DNA of 45,284 nucleotides from assembly GCA_019118745.1 (NCBI GenBank), contig DWYJ01000025.1, forward strand, positions 1 to 45,284. The letters are read 5' to 3'. Under the pieces are notes generated by a model, which made no database searches, had not been told where the DNA came from, and was given only the letters and a program-made list of their open reading frames with translations. Of the stretch, positions 1-8,438 are shown piece after piece; within the stretch, counting starts at the first letter, position 1, and each line of letters starts with the position of its first letter. Position numbers and translations under genes: made by a program. This stretch comes from Candidatus Desulfovibrio gallistercoris. Lineage in GTDB: Bacteria; Desulfobacterota; Desulfovibrionia; Desulfovibrionales; Desulfovibrionaceae.

Positions 1-190
1 AGGCCCCCCATCCCCTCCCCAGCGCGCTTTTACTAGGGGAAGAGACAGGGACAAGCGAGGTAGCCCGTCCCCAACGGTAAGTGGGGGGATATGATTGTTT
101 TGTAAAATTCGTGCGAATAGCCTTTGGACGACGGAGGAGCCGTACAGGTATCGACAGCAGAGAGGGGTTCCCCTTCCCCCCAAAAAGCAT
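1..190. repeat. Rearranged copy of dispersed repeat family A
   Basis: The first 75 or so bases match the left-middle part of the family A repeat (compare 5580-5640 and 28555-28610) but in reverse orientation. Bases about 125-190 match the right part of the same repeat in forward orientation, including the TCGACAGCAGAG block and a C-rich tract at 168-182. The copy is therefore internally inverted or made of two fragments. It may continue beyond the window edge. No gene is seen in 1-358. Confidence 0.6.
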
Positions 191-215
191 GTTCAGCACA
201 CCGTCAGCAGGCGCT

Positions 216-360
216 AGAGCGTTTTATCTTTGAAAAAGATGAAACGCGAGGCGGCGACACAACGCCGCCCGGCCCAAAGTGAGCGGAAAAACCGCGTTTT
301 TTCCGCGAAACGCCAGGCCGTATGGTTTGAAACGCAAAGCGTTTCAAACTGAAAATGCTC
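216..360 (+). repeat. Dispersed repeat family B, copy 1
   Basis: An approximately 145-bp element starts AGAGCGTTTT and ends AAAATGCTC, which are inverted ends. Inside are three hairpins: a GGCGGCG...CGCCGCC stem, a GGAAAAACCGCGTTTTTTCC stem, and GAAACGCAAAGCGTTTC. Its last bases contribute to the TGA stop codon of the minus-strand alr gene. Other copies lie near 4618, 10747, 11565, 18298, 24890, 25556 and 28369. Confidence 0.75.
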
Positions 361-1492
361 AAATGATATATTGCCGGGGGTTCACTTCGCCCATGAGGCA
401 GAGGAGCTCATAGGGCAGCACATCGGCCAGCCGGGCCAGTTCGCAGACCGTGACGGGGCGTTCGCCCGGGGCGGGTTCGCCGCCCATGAGCCAGGCGGTG
501 TCTCCCCGGCTGACGTCGGGCAGGTGGCTCACGTCGGCCATCATCATGCTCATGCAGACGCGTCCCACCACGGGCGCGCGGCGACCGTGCAGGAGCACGG
601 CGGCCTTGTTGGAGAGGGCGCGCGGGTAAGCCGTGGCGTAGCCGCAGGCGATGACGGCGATGGTCATGTCGCGGGGGGCGGTGAAGGTACGGCCGTAGGA
701 AAGGCTTTGTCCGGCCCGCAGTTGACGTACCTGCATGACCGGAGCGCTGAGGCTCATGACCCATTCCAGGCCCGCGCCGCGCTCTTCCCAGGGGCCGCCC
801 GCAAAGGGATTGCCGCCGTACAGGGCCAGTCCGGGGCGGCAGAGCTCGAAACGGGCCTGCGGCAGGCCGAGCGTGCCGGCCGTATTGGCCAGCGAGCGCG
901 CCAGACCGGGCCAGCGCTGCCGCAGGGGCTCGCAGAGGCTGCGGAAACGTTCGATCTGTTCGCGCGAAAAGGCTTCATCTTCGGGCATGTCCGCACTGGG
1001 CATGTGCGAAAGGGCCATGACCGGCTTTACCTGCGGCATGCGGTCAAGGGCGTTGAGCAGGGCGGGGATGTCCGCGGCGTCGAAGCCCAGCCGCCCCATG
1101 CCGGTATCCAGCTTGAGGGCGATATCCAGCGTGTCGCTGCGGCCGCTCAGACCTTCGGCGGCGTTCTGCAGGTCTTCGAAGCAGGCCAGCACCGGCGTGA
1201 GGCGGGCGTCGGCGGCCTGCGCCCACTCGTTGGGGCAGAGCGCGCCCATGAGCGTCACCACCCGCTGGCGGTAGCCTTCGTCTCGCAGGGAGATGCCCTC
1301 GCTGACGGTGCCGACGGCGAACTGACGCGCTCCGGCCCGGTCCAGCGCCCGCGCCACCGGCAGCAGGCCGTGCCCGTACGCGTCGGACTTGATGACCGGC
1401 AGGATGGTCTCCGGCGCGCCGAGGCGGGCAAAGTTGCGTTGCAGGGCGGGCAGGTCGATATGGCAGGCGGACGGGGTAAAGATGCAGGTCAT
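359..1492 (-). CDS. alr: Alanine racemase
   Basis: PLP-dependent racemase converting L-alanine to D-alanine for peptidoglycan, cytoplasmic. The predicted 377-residue protein has the PLP-lysine motif VIKSDAYGHG near residue 32, the substrate-domain segment LDTGMGRLGF, and the C-terminal VGRVCMSMMMADVS block that carries the second catalytic region. Length fits the family (about 360-380). The start at 1492 is chosen because GGAG lies 8 nt upstream; an upstream in-frame codon at 1540 would add 16 residues lacking homology-like character. A sigma-70-like promoter sits at 1552-1580. The stop codon overlaps the end of repeat B copy 1. D-Ala supply links it functionally to ddl at 26735-27661. Confident. 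Confidence 0.95.
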   Translation of the reverse strand: MTCIFTPSACHIDLPALQRNFARLGAPETILPVIKSDAYGHGLLPVARALDRAGARQFAVGTVSEGISLRDEGYRQRVVTLMGALCPNEWAQAADARLTPVLACFEDLQNAAEGLSGRSDTLDIALKLDTGMGRLGFDAADIPALLNALDRMPQVKPVMALSHMPSADMPEDEAFSREQIERFRSLCEPLRQRWPGLARSLANTAGTLGLPQARFELCRPGLALYGGNPFAGGPWEERGAGLEWVMSLSAPVMQVRQLRAGQSLSYGRTFTAPRDMTIAVIACGYATAYPRALSNKAAVLLHGRRAPVVGRVCMSMMMADVSHLPDVSRGDTAWLMGGEPAPGERPVTVCELARLADVLPYELLCLMGEVNPRQYII

Positions 1493-1551
1493 GCGCGTGG
1501 CTCCAGCCGGAACGGGAAAACGCCCGCCGTGATGCGGCAAGGCGAGTCCCT

Positions 1552-1580
1552 ATCATAGCAACATGCGGCCGGATAGACAA
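1552..1580 (-). promoter_or_regulatory. Sigma-70-like promoter of alr
   Basis: On the minus strand TTGTCT (1575-1580) and TATGAT (1552-1557) are separated by 17 nt, followed by a leader of about 50 nt to the alr start. A GTCTAGAC palindrome lies just upstream of the -35 box. Read by eye. Confidence 0.65.
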
Positions 1581-1612
1581 GAAAAAGTCTAGACTTGCCG
1601 TGCCGCGCCCGC

Positions 1613-1644
1613 GGGGGCCTGCGCCTGTGGAGCGCACGGCCCCC
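1613..1644 (-). terminator. Strong hairpin downstream of tgt
   Basis: GGGGGCC and GGCCCCC arms with an inner GCGC/GCGC pair form a stable stem just after the tgt stop codon. There is no good T tract on either side, so it may be a transcript-stabilising 3' hairpin rather than an intrinsic terminator. Confidence 0.4.
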
Positions 1645-1653
1645 TTCTTCGCG

Positions 1654-2790
1654 TTACAGTCCTGCGGCCTGGGCGGCTTCTTCGGGGTAGATGGCAGCCA
1701 CTCCGGCCAGGAAGTCCGCATAGCGGTCTTCCAGGATGGCCTGTCGGGCCCGGCGCACGAGGTCGAGGAAGTACGTCAGGTTGTGCAGGGAGTTGAGGCG
1801 GAAGGAGAGCAGTTCCTTGCTGACGTAGAGATGGCGCAGATAGGCACGCGAGAAGGTGCGGCAGGTGTAGCAGCCGCATTGCGGGTCCAGGGGGCCGTCG
1901 TCCTCGGCGTATTCCTTGCGCTTGATGTTGATCTTGCCCTGCGAGGTGTACAGGGTGCCGTTGCGGGCGTTGCGCGTGGGCAGCACGCAGTCGAACATGT
2001 CGATGCCCGCGGCGATGCCGTTGGCGATGTCCAGCGGGGTGCCCACGCCCATGAGGTAGCGGGGCTTATCGGCGGGCAGCTGCGGCGCGATGTCGTACAT
2101 GAAGTCGTACATGACGGGCTTGGGCTCGCCCACGGAAAGGCCGCCGATGGCAAAGCCGTCAAAGTCGTGGGCGCAGAGCTCCTCGATGGAGCGGCGGCGC
2201 AGGTCCTTGAAGAAACCGCCCTGCGTGATGGCGAACAGCAGATTGTGCGCCGTGCCCGCCGGATAGTGCTGCCGGGCGCGCAGGGCCCAGCGGGTGGTGA
2301 GGGCCGTGGATTTGTCGGTATAGGCGTAATCCGCGCCGTGGGGGACGCATTCGTCCAGCACCATCATGATGTCCGAATTGAGGCTGCGCTGGATGTCCAC
2401 CACGTTTTCCGGGGTGAACAGATGTTTGGAGCCGTCCAGATGGGAACGGAACTCCGCGCCCTCTTCCCGCAGCTTGCGCAGGGAGTTCAGGCTGAAGATC
2501 TGGAAGCCGCCGCTGTCGGTGAGGATGGCGCCGGGCCAGGAGGCGAAGCCGTGCAGGCCGCCGTGGCGCTCCACCAGCTTGTGGCCGGGGCGCAGATAGA
2601 GATGGTAGGTGTTGCCCAGGATGATGGGCGCGTTCATGGCGGCCAGATCGTCAGGGGCCACGGCCTTCACCGAGCCGACGGTGCCCACGGGCATGAAGAT
2701 GGGCGTGGGGATGTCCCCGTGCGCGGTGTGGACGATGCCCGCGCGGGCCGCGCCGTCGGTATGCAGCAGGGTATAGGTGGGATTCTTCAT
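1654..2790 (-). CDS. tgt: tRNA-guanine transglycosylase
   Basis: Exchanges guanine-34 for preQ1 in tRNAs with GUN anticodons, a step of queuosine synthesis. The 378-residue product matches the bacterial family length. Visible motifs: [12 protein letters not shown] with a catalytic-site aspartate, the [17 protein letters not shown] segment containing the nucleophilic aspartate and substrate loop, and the C-terminal zinc site CGCYTC followed by a downstream His. The start at 2790 begins [13 protein letters not shown]; the longer upstream open frame overlaps the DUF1848 gene and has no family character. It follows the DUF1848 gene by 70 nt on the same strand and could be cotranscribed with it. 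Confident. Confidence 0.95.
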   Translation of the reverse strand: MKNPTYTLLHTDGAARAGIVHTAHGDIPTPIFMPVGTVGSVKAVAPDDLAAMNAPIILGNTYHLYLRPGHKLVERHGGLHGFASWPGAILTDSGGFQIFSLNSLRKLREEGAEFRSHLDGSKHLFTPENVVDIQRSLNSDIMMVLDECVPHGADYAYTDKSTALTTRWALRARQHYPAGTAHNLLFAITQGGFFKDLRRRSIEELCAHDFDGFAIGGLSVGEPKPVMYDFMYDIAPQLPADKPRYLMGVGTPLDIANGIAAGIDMFDCVLPTRNARNGTLYTSQGKINIKRKEYAEDDGPLDPQCGCYTCRTFSRAYLRHLYVSKELLSFRLNSLHNLTYFLDLVRRARQAILEDRYADFLAGVAAIYPEEAAQAAGL

Positions 2791-2860
2791 GGCGGCAGGG
2801 TAGCCGCAGGCGGAGCGGGATGCAAGAGGGGCGGCAGACGGCGGGCGCGAAAGGCCTTTT

Positions 2861-3883
2861 TCAGGCGAGCAGTTCGCGGCCCGGCGCAAGGTGGGCCAGC
2901 CGGGCCCGCACCACGGCGGGGGAATCATTGGCGTAGCAGTAGAGGCAGCCGTGCAGGCAGGTGGAATACGCCCCGATGTCCCGGCTGGGCAGGCAGCGGC
3001 AGGCCGTGCGCTGGGAGCCGTCACGCGGCGGCGAAGCGCCTTGCGGGGCGTTCGTGCCCGTCAGGGGCAGAAGCGAGCCCTGCACCGGCGCGGAGGGCGG
3101 CCCGCACAGGCGTTGCACCTCCGCATCCCGCGGGCAGAGCCGCCGGATGAGTTCGCCGTCCACGCAGGCATTGTGCGCGATGCCCAGAGCGCGCAGGTCG
3201 ATGGTCTCGGCGCAGCTTGCCGGTTGCAGGCGTCGCGGCCAGCCGTCCGCCAGCTGCCGCAGGCCCGCGGCCAGCTCCCGCTGTTCGTCGGGAGTGGGGG
3301 CCCGCAGCGAGGGATCGTGGCGGCGCAGGGCATTTGCCGTCTTGCGGTACATGTCCAGAAAGCTGAAGACCAGTTTTTCGGTGTACGGGGCAAGCCTGCG
3401 GCCCAGCGCGTCGATGCGGTCGAGTAGGCGCGGCACGCTGAGGCCGCCGCCCAGGATGAGGGGATCGAAACGCCAGACCACGCGCTCCGGCCCGATGCTG
3501 TCCGCCAGACGGCAAAACGTGTCGATGCGCTCCGCCAGCGGCGGCACATGCGGCTCCAGCCCTTCGGCGGCGTAGTCGTTGAGGGTGAACTGGAAGAAGA
3601 AGGCATGGCCGCGGCCGGCGATCTCCGACAGATGCGGCAGCAGGGGGCGGGGATCCTTGCTCCAGAAGACGAAGACCCGCGCCGTGTCCAGGGCGATGGC
3701 GCTGACTTGCCGGCTGTTGCAGGGATTGCGCCGCAGACAGTAGCCCGCCCGCAGCCGCTCCATGAACCAGTCCGCATGGAAGGCCGGGAGGTCCGTGGCC
3801 CGGCTGGCGGAAACGATGAGCGGGCTGGCGGCCGGGAGGTCCCCTTCGGCGGTGCGGAGGCGGCGGGCGGAGGCGGGGATCAT
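2861..3883 (-). CDS. DUF1848 protein with C-terminal Fe-S/radical-SAM-like cysteine motif
   Basis: A 340-residue cytoplasmic protein of the uncharacterised DUF1848 family. The N-terminal part has the family segments [22 protein letters not shown] and [16 protein letters not shown], followed by QFTLNDY and [10 protein letters not shown]. Near the C terminus is [10 protein letters not shown], a CX3CX2C pattern like the cluster-binding loop of radical SAM enzymes, which normally lies at the N terminus. I know this family as having that feature; its reaction is unknown. The start codon overlaps the stop of the upstream SDR gene as ATGA, so the two are probably translationally coupled. Function not assigned; 4Fe-4S binding is an inference. 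Confidence 0.85.
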   Translation of the reverse strand: MIPASARRLRTAEGDLPAASPLIVSASRATDLPAFHADWFMERLRAGYCLRRNPCNSRQVSAIALDTARVFVFWSKDPRPLLPHLSEIAGRGHAFFFQFTLNDYAAEGLEPHVPPLAERIDTFCRLADSIGPERVVWRFDPLILGGGLSVPRLLDRIDALGRRLAPYTEKLVFSFLDMYRKTANALRRHDPSLRAPTPDEQRELAAGLRQLADGWPRRLQPASCAETIDLRALGIAHNACVDGELIRRLCPRDAEVQRLCGPPSAPVQGSLLPLTGTNAPQGASPPRDGSQRTACRCLPSRDIGAYSTCLHGCLYCYANDSPAVVRARLAHLAPGRELLA

Positions 3884-4590
3884 TCCAGATAGATCATGCG
3901 GCGCGTCATGCCGCCGTCCACGATGAGGTTGATGCCGTTGACGAAATCATTGTCCGGGGCGGCCAGGAAGAGGGCGGCGCGCAGGATGTCGTCCGGCCGT
4001 CCCACACGCCCGGAGGGATGCTGGGCATGGTCTTCCGGGCGCAGGGCGGCGTGATCGCCGGTCTCGATCCAACCGGGGCTGATGGCGTTGACCGTGATGC
4101 CGCTGCCGCGCAGGGAGACGCAGAGCGAGACCGTCAGCGCCGTGAGCCCGCCCTTGGACGCGCCGTAGGCTTCCCAGTGGGCCTCGTTCTGCAAGCCGCG
4201 CGTGGAGGCGATATTGATGATCCGGCCGTAGCCCGCCCCCGCATTGGCCGTCTGGAAGGCCCGGCAGCAAAGGAACGCGCCGCGCAGGTTGGTGTCCAGC
4301 ACATTGTCCCATTCCGCGGCGGAAAGATCCGGCAGGGGGTTGCAGAAATGGCTGACCGCGCCGTTGTTGATGAGCAGGTGCAGCGGGCCGAAGCGCTGCC
4401 GGGCCAGGGCAAAGGCCGCCTGAATGGAAGCTTCCTCCCTAAGATCCATGCGCACGGGCAGGATGTTGGGGTGGGAGAAGCGGGCTTCGTCCGTGTCGCA
4501 GGCCAGCACGTCGTAGCCCTGCGCGGCGAAGCCCTCGCAGAGACAGCGGCCGATGCCGCGTGCGCCGCCGGTGATGAGGGCTGTGGGCAT
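3880..4590 (-). CDS. Short-chain dehydrogenase/reductase (SDR)
   Basis: A 236-residue NAD(P)-dependent oxidoreductase of the classical SDR family. It shows the Rossmann glycine motif TGGARGIG near residue 8, the NNGAVS equivalent of NNAG, the catalytic set around N-I-A-S and YGASKGG (Tyr and Lys), and the PGWIETG loop. The C-terminal GINLIVDGGMTRRM is typical. An acidic CDTDE after strand beta2 suggests NAD preference. The start at 4590 is preceded by GGAGGAGATCC. It is the first gene of a run with the DUF1848 gene (ATGA overlap). Substrate unknown; the pairing with DUF1848 is the main clue. Upstream lies repeat B copy 2. Confidence 0.88.
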   Translation of the reverse strand: MPTALITGGARGIGRCLCEGFAAQGYDVLACDTDEARFSHPNILPVRMDLREEASIQAAFALARQRFGPLHLLINNGAVSHFCNPLPDLSAAEWDNVLDTNLRGAFLCCRAFQTANAGAGYGRIINIASTRGLQNEAHWEAYGASKGGLTALTVSLCVSLRGSGITVNAISPGWIETGDHAALRPEDHAQHPSGRVGRPDDILRAALFLAAPDNDFVNGINLIVDGGMTRRMIYLE

Positions 4591-4617
4591 GGATCTCCTC
4601 CATGATGTTCTCGTTCC

Positions 4618-4742
4618 AGAGCATTTTCCGCTTGAAACGCTTTGCGTTCCAAACCCTACGGCCTGGCGTTTCGCGGAAAAACGCGGTTTTTCCGCGTGGT
4701 TTCGGCCGGGCGGCGCTGTGCTGCCGCAGTGGGCAAAAGCGC
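4618..4742 (-). repeat. Dispersed repeat family B, copy 2
   Basis: Reverse-orientation copy, beginning AGAGCATTTTCC and containing the AAACGCTTTGCGTT and GGAAAAACGCGGTTTTTCC stems and the GGGCGGCGCTGTGC block. The right end is degraded. It fills the divergent gap between the SDR and LysE genes. Confidence 0.7.
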
Positions 4743-4824
4743 TTGCATCGCCCCTTGCCTTCTGCCACAAGACGGAAAATACGTCGTGCGGGCACGACCC
4801 GCAAGCAATGGCAAGGAGGCCGCC

Positions 4825-5469
4825 GTGCTCTGGGAAAATCTGCTGCTCTATGTGCCCATGTCCGCCCTGATGGTCATCATGCCGGGACCGGACTTCGCGC
4901 TGGTGACGCGCGTGTCGCTCGCTCAGGGGCGGGTGGCGGGCACGCTGGCCGCCTGCGGCGTGGCCCTGGGCATCGGTCTGCACACGGCGCTGGCCATGCT
5001 CGGCATATCCGCGGCCATCGCCCATTCCCGCCTGCTGTTCAGCCTGCTGGAATACGGCGGCGGCGCGTTCCTCTGCTGGATGGGCTTCCAGTCGTTGCGC
5101 GGCGCATCCACGGCGGCGCAGGCGGTCTTGCGCTGCGGGGAGGGGCCCCAGGCCGCAACGTCCGCCATGTCCCTGCGCCGGAGCTTCGGGCAGGGCTTCC
5201 TCACCAATGTGCTCAACCCCAAGGCCATCGTCTACTTTTTGACTTTCCTGCCGCAGTTCATGCAGCCGGATGCGCCGCTGGCCCCGCAATTCCTGGTGTT
5301 GGGCGGCATCCTCGGCCTGCTCGTCCTGCTCTGGTTCGTCACGCTGGCCAACTTGCTGCAGACGGTGCGCGCGCTTTTCCTGCGTCCGCGCGTACAGCTC
5401 TGGCTCTACCGCTGCACCGGCGTCTTCTTCCTCTGTTTCGGGCTGCGGCTGGCGCTGTCCGCCCTGTAG
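4825..5469 (+). CDS. LysE/RhtB-family amino-acid exporter
   Basis: A 214-residue inner-membrane protein with about six hydrophobic segments. The first helix contains the family signature MPGPDFALVTR, a glycine-rich region follows (LAACGVALGIGLHTALAMLG), and NVLNPKAIVYFLTFLPQF is the conserved mid-protein LysE/RhtB block. Such proteins export amino acids or derivatives such as homoserine and threonine; the substrate here cannot be told. A GTG start at 4825 is chosen because AAGGAGG lies 5 nt upstream; the longer frame from 4642 only reads through repeat B copy 2. The stop is followed by repeat A copy 1. Confidence 0.88.
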   Translation: MLWENLLLYVPMSALMVIMPGPDFALVTRVSLAQGRVAGTLAACGVALGIGLHTALAMLGISAAIAHSRLLFSLLEYGGGAFLCWMGFQSLRGASTAAQAVLRCGEGPQAATSAMSLRRSFGQGFLTNVLNPKAIVYFLTFLPQFMQPDAPLAPQFLVLGGILGLLVLLWFVTLANLLQTVRALFLRPRVQLWLYRCTGVFFLCFGLRLALSAL

Positions 5470-5496
5470 CGGCAGCCATGCCTCTCGGCACGTTTG

Positions 5497-5828
5497 GGGC
5501 CTATGTAAACATCTTTTTTAAAAGAATTTCAAAAAGATAAAATAAATAAACTGTACACGCTCCGTTTGTCTTTGGGAGGACCTCGTGTCCCTGACTCTTC
5601 CCCGGTAAAAGCGCGCTGGGGAAAGGATGGGGGCTTGGGGGGAAGGATGACGAGAACGCCTTTTCTCGCTTCGCTGTGAAAAGGCTGGGCCCTCTCGCGC
5701 CGGCGGCGACCGAAAGGCGGCCGCAGGCCGTGCCCGTTAGGCGACGCAGGAGCCTTACGGGCATCGACAGCAGAGCGAGGGGTTCCCCTTCCCCCCAACA
5801 ATCAGTGAATAGTGTTAACAGACCCTAG
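5497..5828. repeat. Dispersed repeat family A, long form, copy 1
   Basis: Begins GGGCCTATGTAAACA and ends TGTTAACAGACCCTAG, imperfect inverted ends. The inner module is bounded by GGGGGGAAGG and CCTTCCCCCC tracts and contains GACGCAGGAGCCTTACGGGC and TCGACAGCAGAG. Relative to copies at 22180 and 28463 it has about 44 extra bases (near 5648-5692) including a GAGAACGCCTTTTCTC hairpin. The last bases supply the TAG stop of the minus-strand histidine kinase gene. Confidence 0.8.
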
Positions 5829-7534
5829 TTCCCGGTCCCGAAGGTCAGCCGGGCGATGAGGCCGCCGCCGGGGCGCTCCAGCAGATGCAGGTCGGCATTG
5901 TTCTGGCGTGCCATGCTGCGCGCGATGGACAGGCCCAGGCCGCTGCCGCCCTCGTGCCGGCCGCGGGCCGGGTCGAGCCGGAAGAAGGGCTCGAAGACCT
6001 GCTCCCGATTTTCGGGCGGGATGCCGGGGCCGTCGTCCTCCACATCCACGAGCCATGCCCCGCTCGTAGGGCAGCGATGCAGGCGCACCACGATGTGCGC
6101 GGCATAGCGCAGGGCATTGTCCACGAGGTTGTCCAGACAGCGGCGCAGGGCGTGGCCGCGAATGGGCAGGATGCAGCTTGCGCCCTTGGTATCGTCCAGG
6201 AAGCGGAGGCGTTCGTCCACGCCGGCTCCGGCGGGCGCGCAGGCGGCCGCGTTTTCCTCGCCGGAAAGGAGGGAGGCCAGCCGGTCGTCCACCAGGCTCT
6301 CCAAAAAGGCCGCCAGATCCGTGCGGCGCAGGCTTTCCTGCGGGATCTGGGCCTGGCCCAGCTCCTCGCTGCTGCGCATGATGGCCGAAAGCGTGTTGAC
6401 GTCGGCCTGGAGTTTGCGACGCAGCGCATCGTCGGGCGTCTGCTCCACGCGCAGGCGCAGGCGGGTGAGCGGGGTGCGCAGGTCGTGGGCCACGGCGGCC
6501 AGCATGCGCTGATGCTGCTCCAGCGCGGCCTGGATGCGGCGGCTCATGCGGTTGAAGGCGCGGGCGGCCTCGGCCACTTCCGGCGGGCCGTTTTCGGGCA
6601 GAGGCGGCGTGCGGCGGTCCTTGCCCAGCGTATCGCTGGCCTGTACCAGCTGCCGCAGGGGCGCGATGAGCCGGTGGACCACCAGGACGGTCAGGATCAG
6701 CATGACCAGCGCTTCCAGGCCCAGCAGCACCAGCATGAGGGGCCAGGAAGGCGCAAGGCGGCTGATGCGGTGGATGTCCAGCCAGGTCTCATTGTCCAGC
6801 CGGACGAAGAGGCGGCTGATGTAGACGTCCACCTGATTGGTGCCGGGCAGCATGAGCAGGCGGGCCAGCCCTGTGGGGCCCTGCCGGGTGACCCTGGTCA
6901 CGAAGACCCACGGCGGCACGGCGGTATTGGGTGCCACTTCCTTCAGGTCCGTGAGCTGCGTCCCTTCGTCCGCCCAGAAGGATTCGCTGGGGGGGAAGTG
7001 CGGCGGCGCGGCGGTATCCACGCGGGAGGGCTGGCTCTCGTCGGGACGGCGGGACACCATCTCCTTGCTCCAGGGCAGCAGCTCGGACGCGCTCGGTTCG
7101 GGGGAGAGGCTCCCTGGGGCGTCCTCGGGCGGGAGGGGGGAGACGAAGCCCTTGAGGCTGTCGCTGATGCGCTGCCGCAGGAAGAGGGAGGCCGCGTCGC
7201 GGAACTGGACAGGCTGCGAGGATGGCCGCAGGATGCGGGCATTGACGGCATCCAGACGGCGCAGGCGCAGGATGAGCTCCGGCAGGGGCGCGCCGCCCTC
7301 GTGCAGGGGATCGAGCATGAGCAGGCAGAGGGTGAGGCTGGAGGCATGATCCGCCAGCACCATGCGGGCGGCCTGCTCGTCATCCAGACGGTGGGCCAGC
7401 AGGGCCGTGAGGCTGTGCAGGAGCAGGAAGGTCAGGCCCAGCAGGAGCCAGAGCCGGGTCCGCAGGCCCATGCGGGCAAGCAGGGAGCGCAACGGCGTGG
7501 CACGATCCCGTGCGGCGTGCGGGGGCGTGCTCAT
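5825..7534 (-). CDS. Membrane sensor histidine kinase
   Basis: A 569-residue two-component sensor. Order: TM helix about 25-48, a long proline-rich periplasmic region to about 260, TM helix about 262-286, HAMP linker, dimerisation/phosphoacceptor helix with VAHDLRTPLTRLRLR (His near 350), and a C-terminal ATPase domain with N box NLVDNALRYA, DDGPGIP and GSGLGLSIARSMA. The HDLRTPL-RL-R form and the OmpR-type partner resemble the EnvZ/RstB group. Its ATG overlaps the stop of the response regulator gene (ATGA), so the pair is coupled. The stop codon is formed by the end of repeat A copy 1, which suggests the extreme C terminus was set by the element. The signal is unknown. Confidence 0.93.
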   Translation of the reverse strand: MSTPPHAARDRATPLRSLLARMGLRTRLWLLLGLTFLLLHSLTALLAHRLDDEQAARMVLADHASSLTLCLLMLDPLHEGGAPLPELILRLRRLDAVNARILRPSSQPVQFRDAASLFLRQRISDSLKGFVSPLPPEDAPGSLSPEPSASELLPWSKEMVSRRPDESQPSRVDTAAPPHFPPSESFWADEGTQLTDLKEVAPNTAVPPWVFVTRVTRQGPTGLARLLMLPGTNQVDVYISRLFVRLDNETWLDIHRISRLAPSWPLMLVLLGLEALVMLILTVLVVHRLIAPLRQLVQASDTLGKDRRTPPLPENGPPEVAEAARAFNRMSRRIQAALEQHQRMLAAVAHDLRTPLTRLRLRVEQTPDDALRRKLQADVNTLSAIMRSSEELGQAQIPQESLRRTDLAAFLESLVDDRLASLLSGEENAAACAPAGAGVDERLRFLDDTKGASCILPIRGHALRRCLDNLVDNALRYAAHIVVRLHRCPTSGAWLVDVEDDGPGIPPENREQVFEPFFRLDPARGRHEGGSGLGLSIARSMARQNNADLHLLERPGGGLIARLTFGTGN

Positions 7535-8268
7535 GCACGGTCCTGGGGGGCGGCCTCTTCGCGGGTCACGTCCGTGGCCAGCACGTAGCCTTCGCCGCGC
7601 ACGGTCTTGATGAGCGTGCCGTAGCGGCCGTCATCCTGCAGGCGGTTGCGCAGGCGGCTGATGAGCACGTCGATGCTGCGGTCGTAGGGCTGGGCGTTGC
7701 GGCCCTGCGTCTGTTCCAGCAGGGTGTCCCGGCTGAGCACCTGCCGGGGATGCTGGAGAAAGATGGTCAACAGGCGGTATTCCGCGCCGCTCAGGGGCAT
7801 GATGACGTCGTCGGCGGTCAGCAGGTGGCGGGCCGTGGTGTCCAGCCGCCAGGAGGCGAAGCGCAGTATGCCGCCCTGCGGTGCGGAGGGCTCGCTTTCG
7901 CCGCTGCGGCGCAGCACGGTACGGATGCGGGCCAGCAGCTCGCGCGGCTCAAAGGGCTTGCCGAGGTAGTCGTCCGCTCCCAGCTCCAGGCCGACGATGC
8001 GGTCCGTGCTGCCGTCCAGCGCGGAGAGGAAGATGGTCGGCACGCGGGAGGCCTCCCGCAGCCGCCTGAGGACGGCAAAGCCGTCATCCCCCGGCAGCAT
8101 GATGTCCAGCACCACGAGATCGGCCGGACTGTCGTTCCAGAGCGCAAAGAAGTCCGTCGCATTATGGGCCGTGCGTACCTGAAAGCCGTTGTCGGAAAGG
8201 TATTCCTGCAACAGCTCGCAGATCTCCACGTCATCGTCCAAAAGATAGATGCGTTTTGCCGTTTCCAT
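7531..8268 (-). CDS. OmpR-family response regulator
   Basis: A 245-residue DNA-binding regulator. The receiver domain (1-about 120) has the acidic pair DDD at 11-13, phosphoacceptor D55 in LVVLDIMLPG, Ser/Thr in FLSALD and K103 in GKPFEP. The winged-helix domain ends with SIDVLISRLRNRLQ and IKTVRGEGYVLA, typical of OmpR/PhoB. The start at 8268 is chosen since GGAG lies 6 nt upstream and METAKRIYLLDDD is the usual N terminus. It overlaps the downstream kinase by ATGA. Targets unknown; no binding-site repeats could be recognised in its own upstream region. Confidence 0.93.
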   Translation of the reverse strand: METAKRIYLLDDDVEICELLQEYLSDNGFQVRTAHNATDFFALWNDSPADLVVLDIMLPGDDGFAVLRRLREASRVPTIFLSALDGSTDRIVGLELGADDYLGKPFEPRELLARIRTVLRRSGESEPSAPQGGILRFASWRLDTTARHLLTADDVIMPLSGAEYRLLTIFLQHPRQVLSRDTLLEQTQGRNAQPYDRSIDVLISRLRNRLQDDGRYGTLIKTVRGEGYVLATDVTREEAAPQDRA

Positions 8269-8403
8269 GCTGTGCTCCAGAGGGCGTTGGAGGAGCGGCG
8301 CGCCTTGTGCCCCGCGCCGCAGGGGAAAGCGGCCCGGCATCTCTGCGGAAGAGCGGCCGGGCGCAAAAGGCTGTCCTTTTTGTCACACGATAACGCAAGA
8401 CAG

Positions 8404-8430
8404 GGCAGGCGGCAAGACGGGCCGCCTGCC
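8404..8430 (-). terminator. Hairpin after mutY
   Basis: A perfect 10-bp stem (8404-8413 with 8421-8430) and a 7-nt loop lie 9 nt downstream of the mutY stop. Only a weak T-rich stretch follows on the minus strand, so termination is likely but not certain. Confidence 0.5.
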
Positions 8431-8438
8431 GGCGTCCG

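Noticed and set aside
371-1558. Long plus-strand open frame opposite alr
   Set aside because: Shadow frame caused by high GC; alr is a clear alanine racemase on the other strand. The same reasoning removed other long antisense frames, for example opposite the histidine kinase, the hybrid kinase, acs, rnj and flagellin.
4642-4824. N-terminal extension of the LysE-type protein from ATG 4642
   Set aside because: The added residues are translated repeat family B; the GTG at 4825 with AAGGAGG is the better start.
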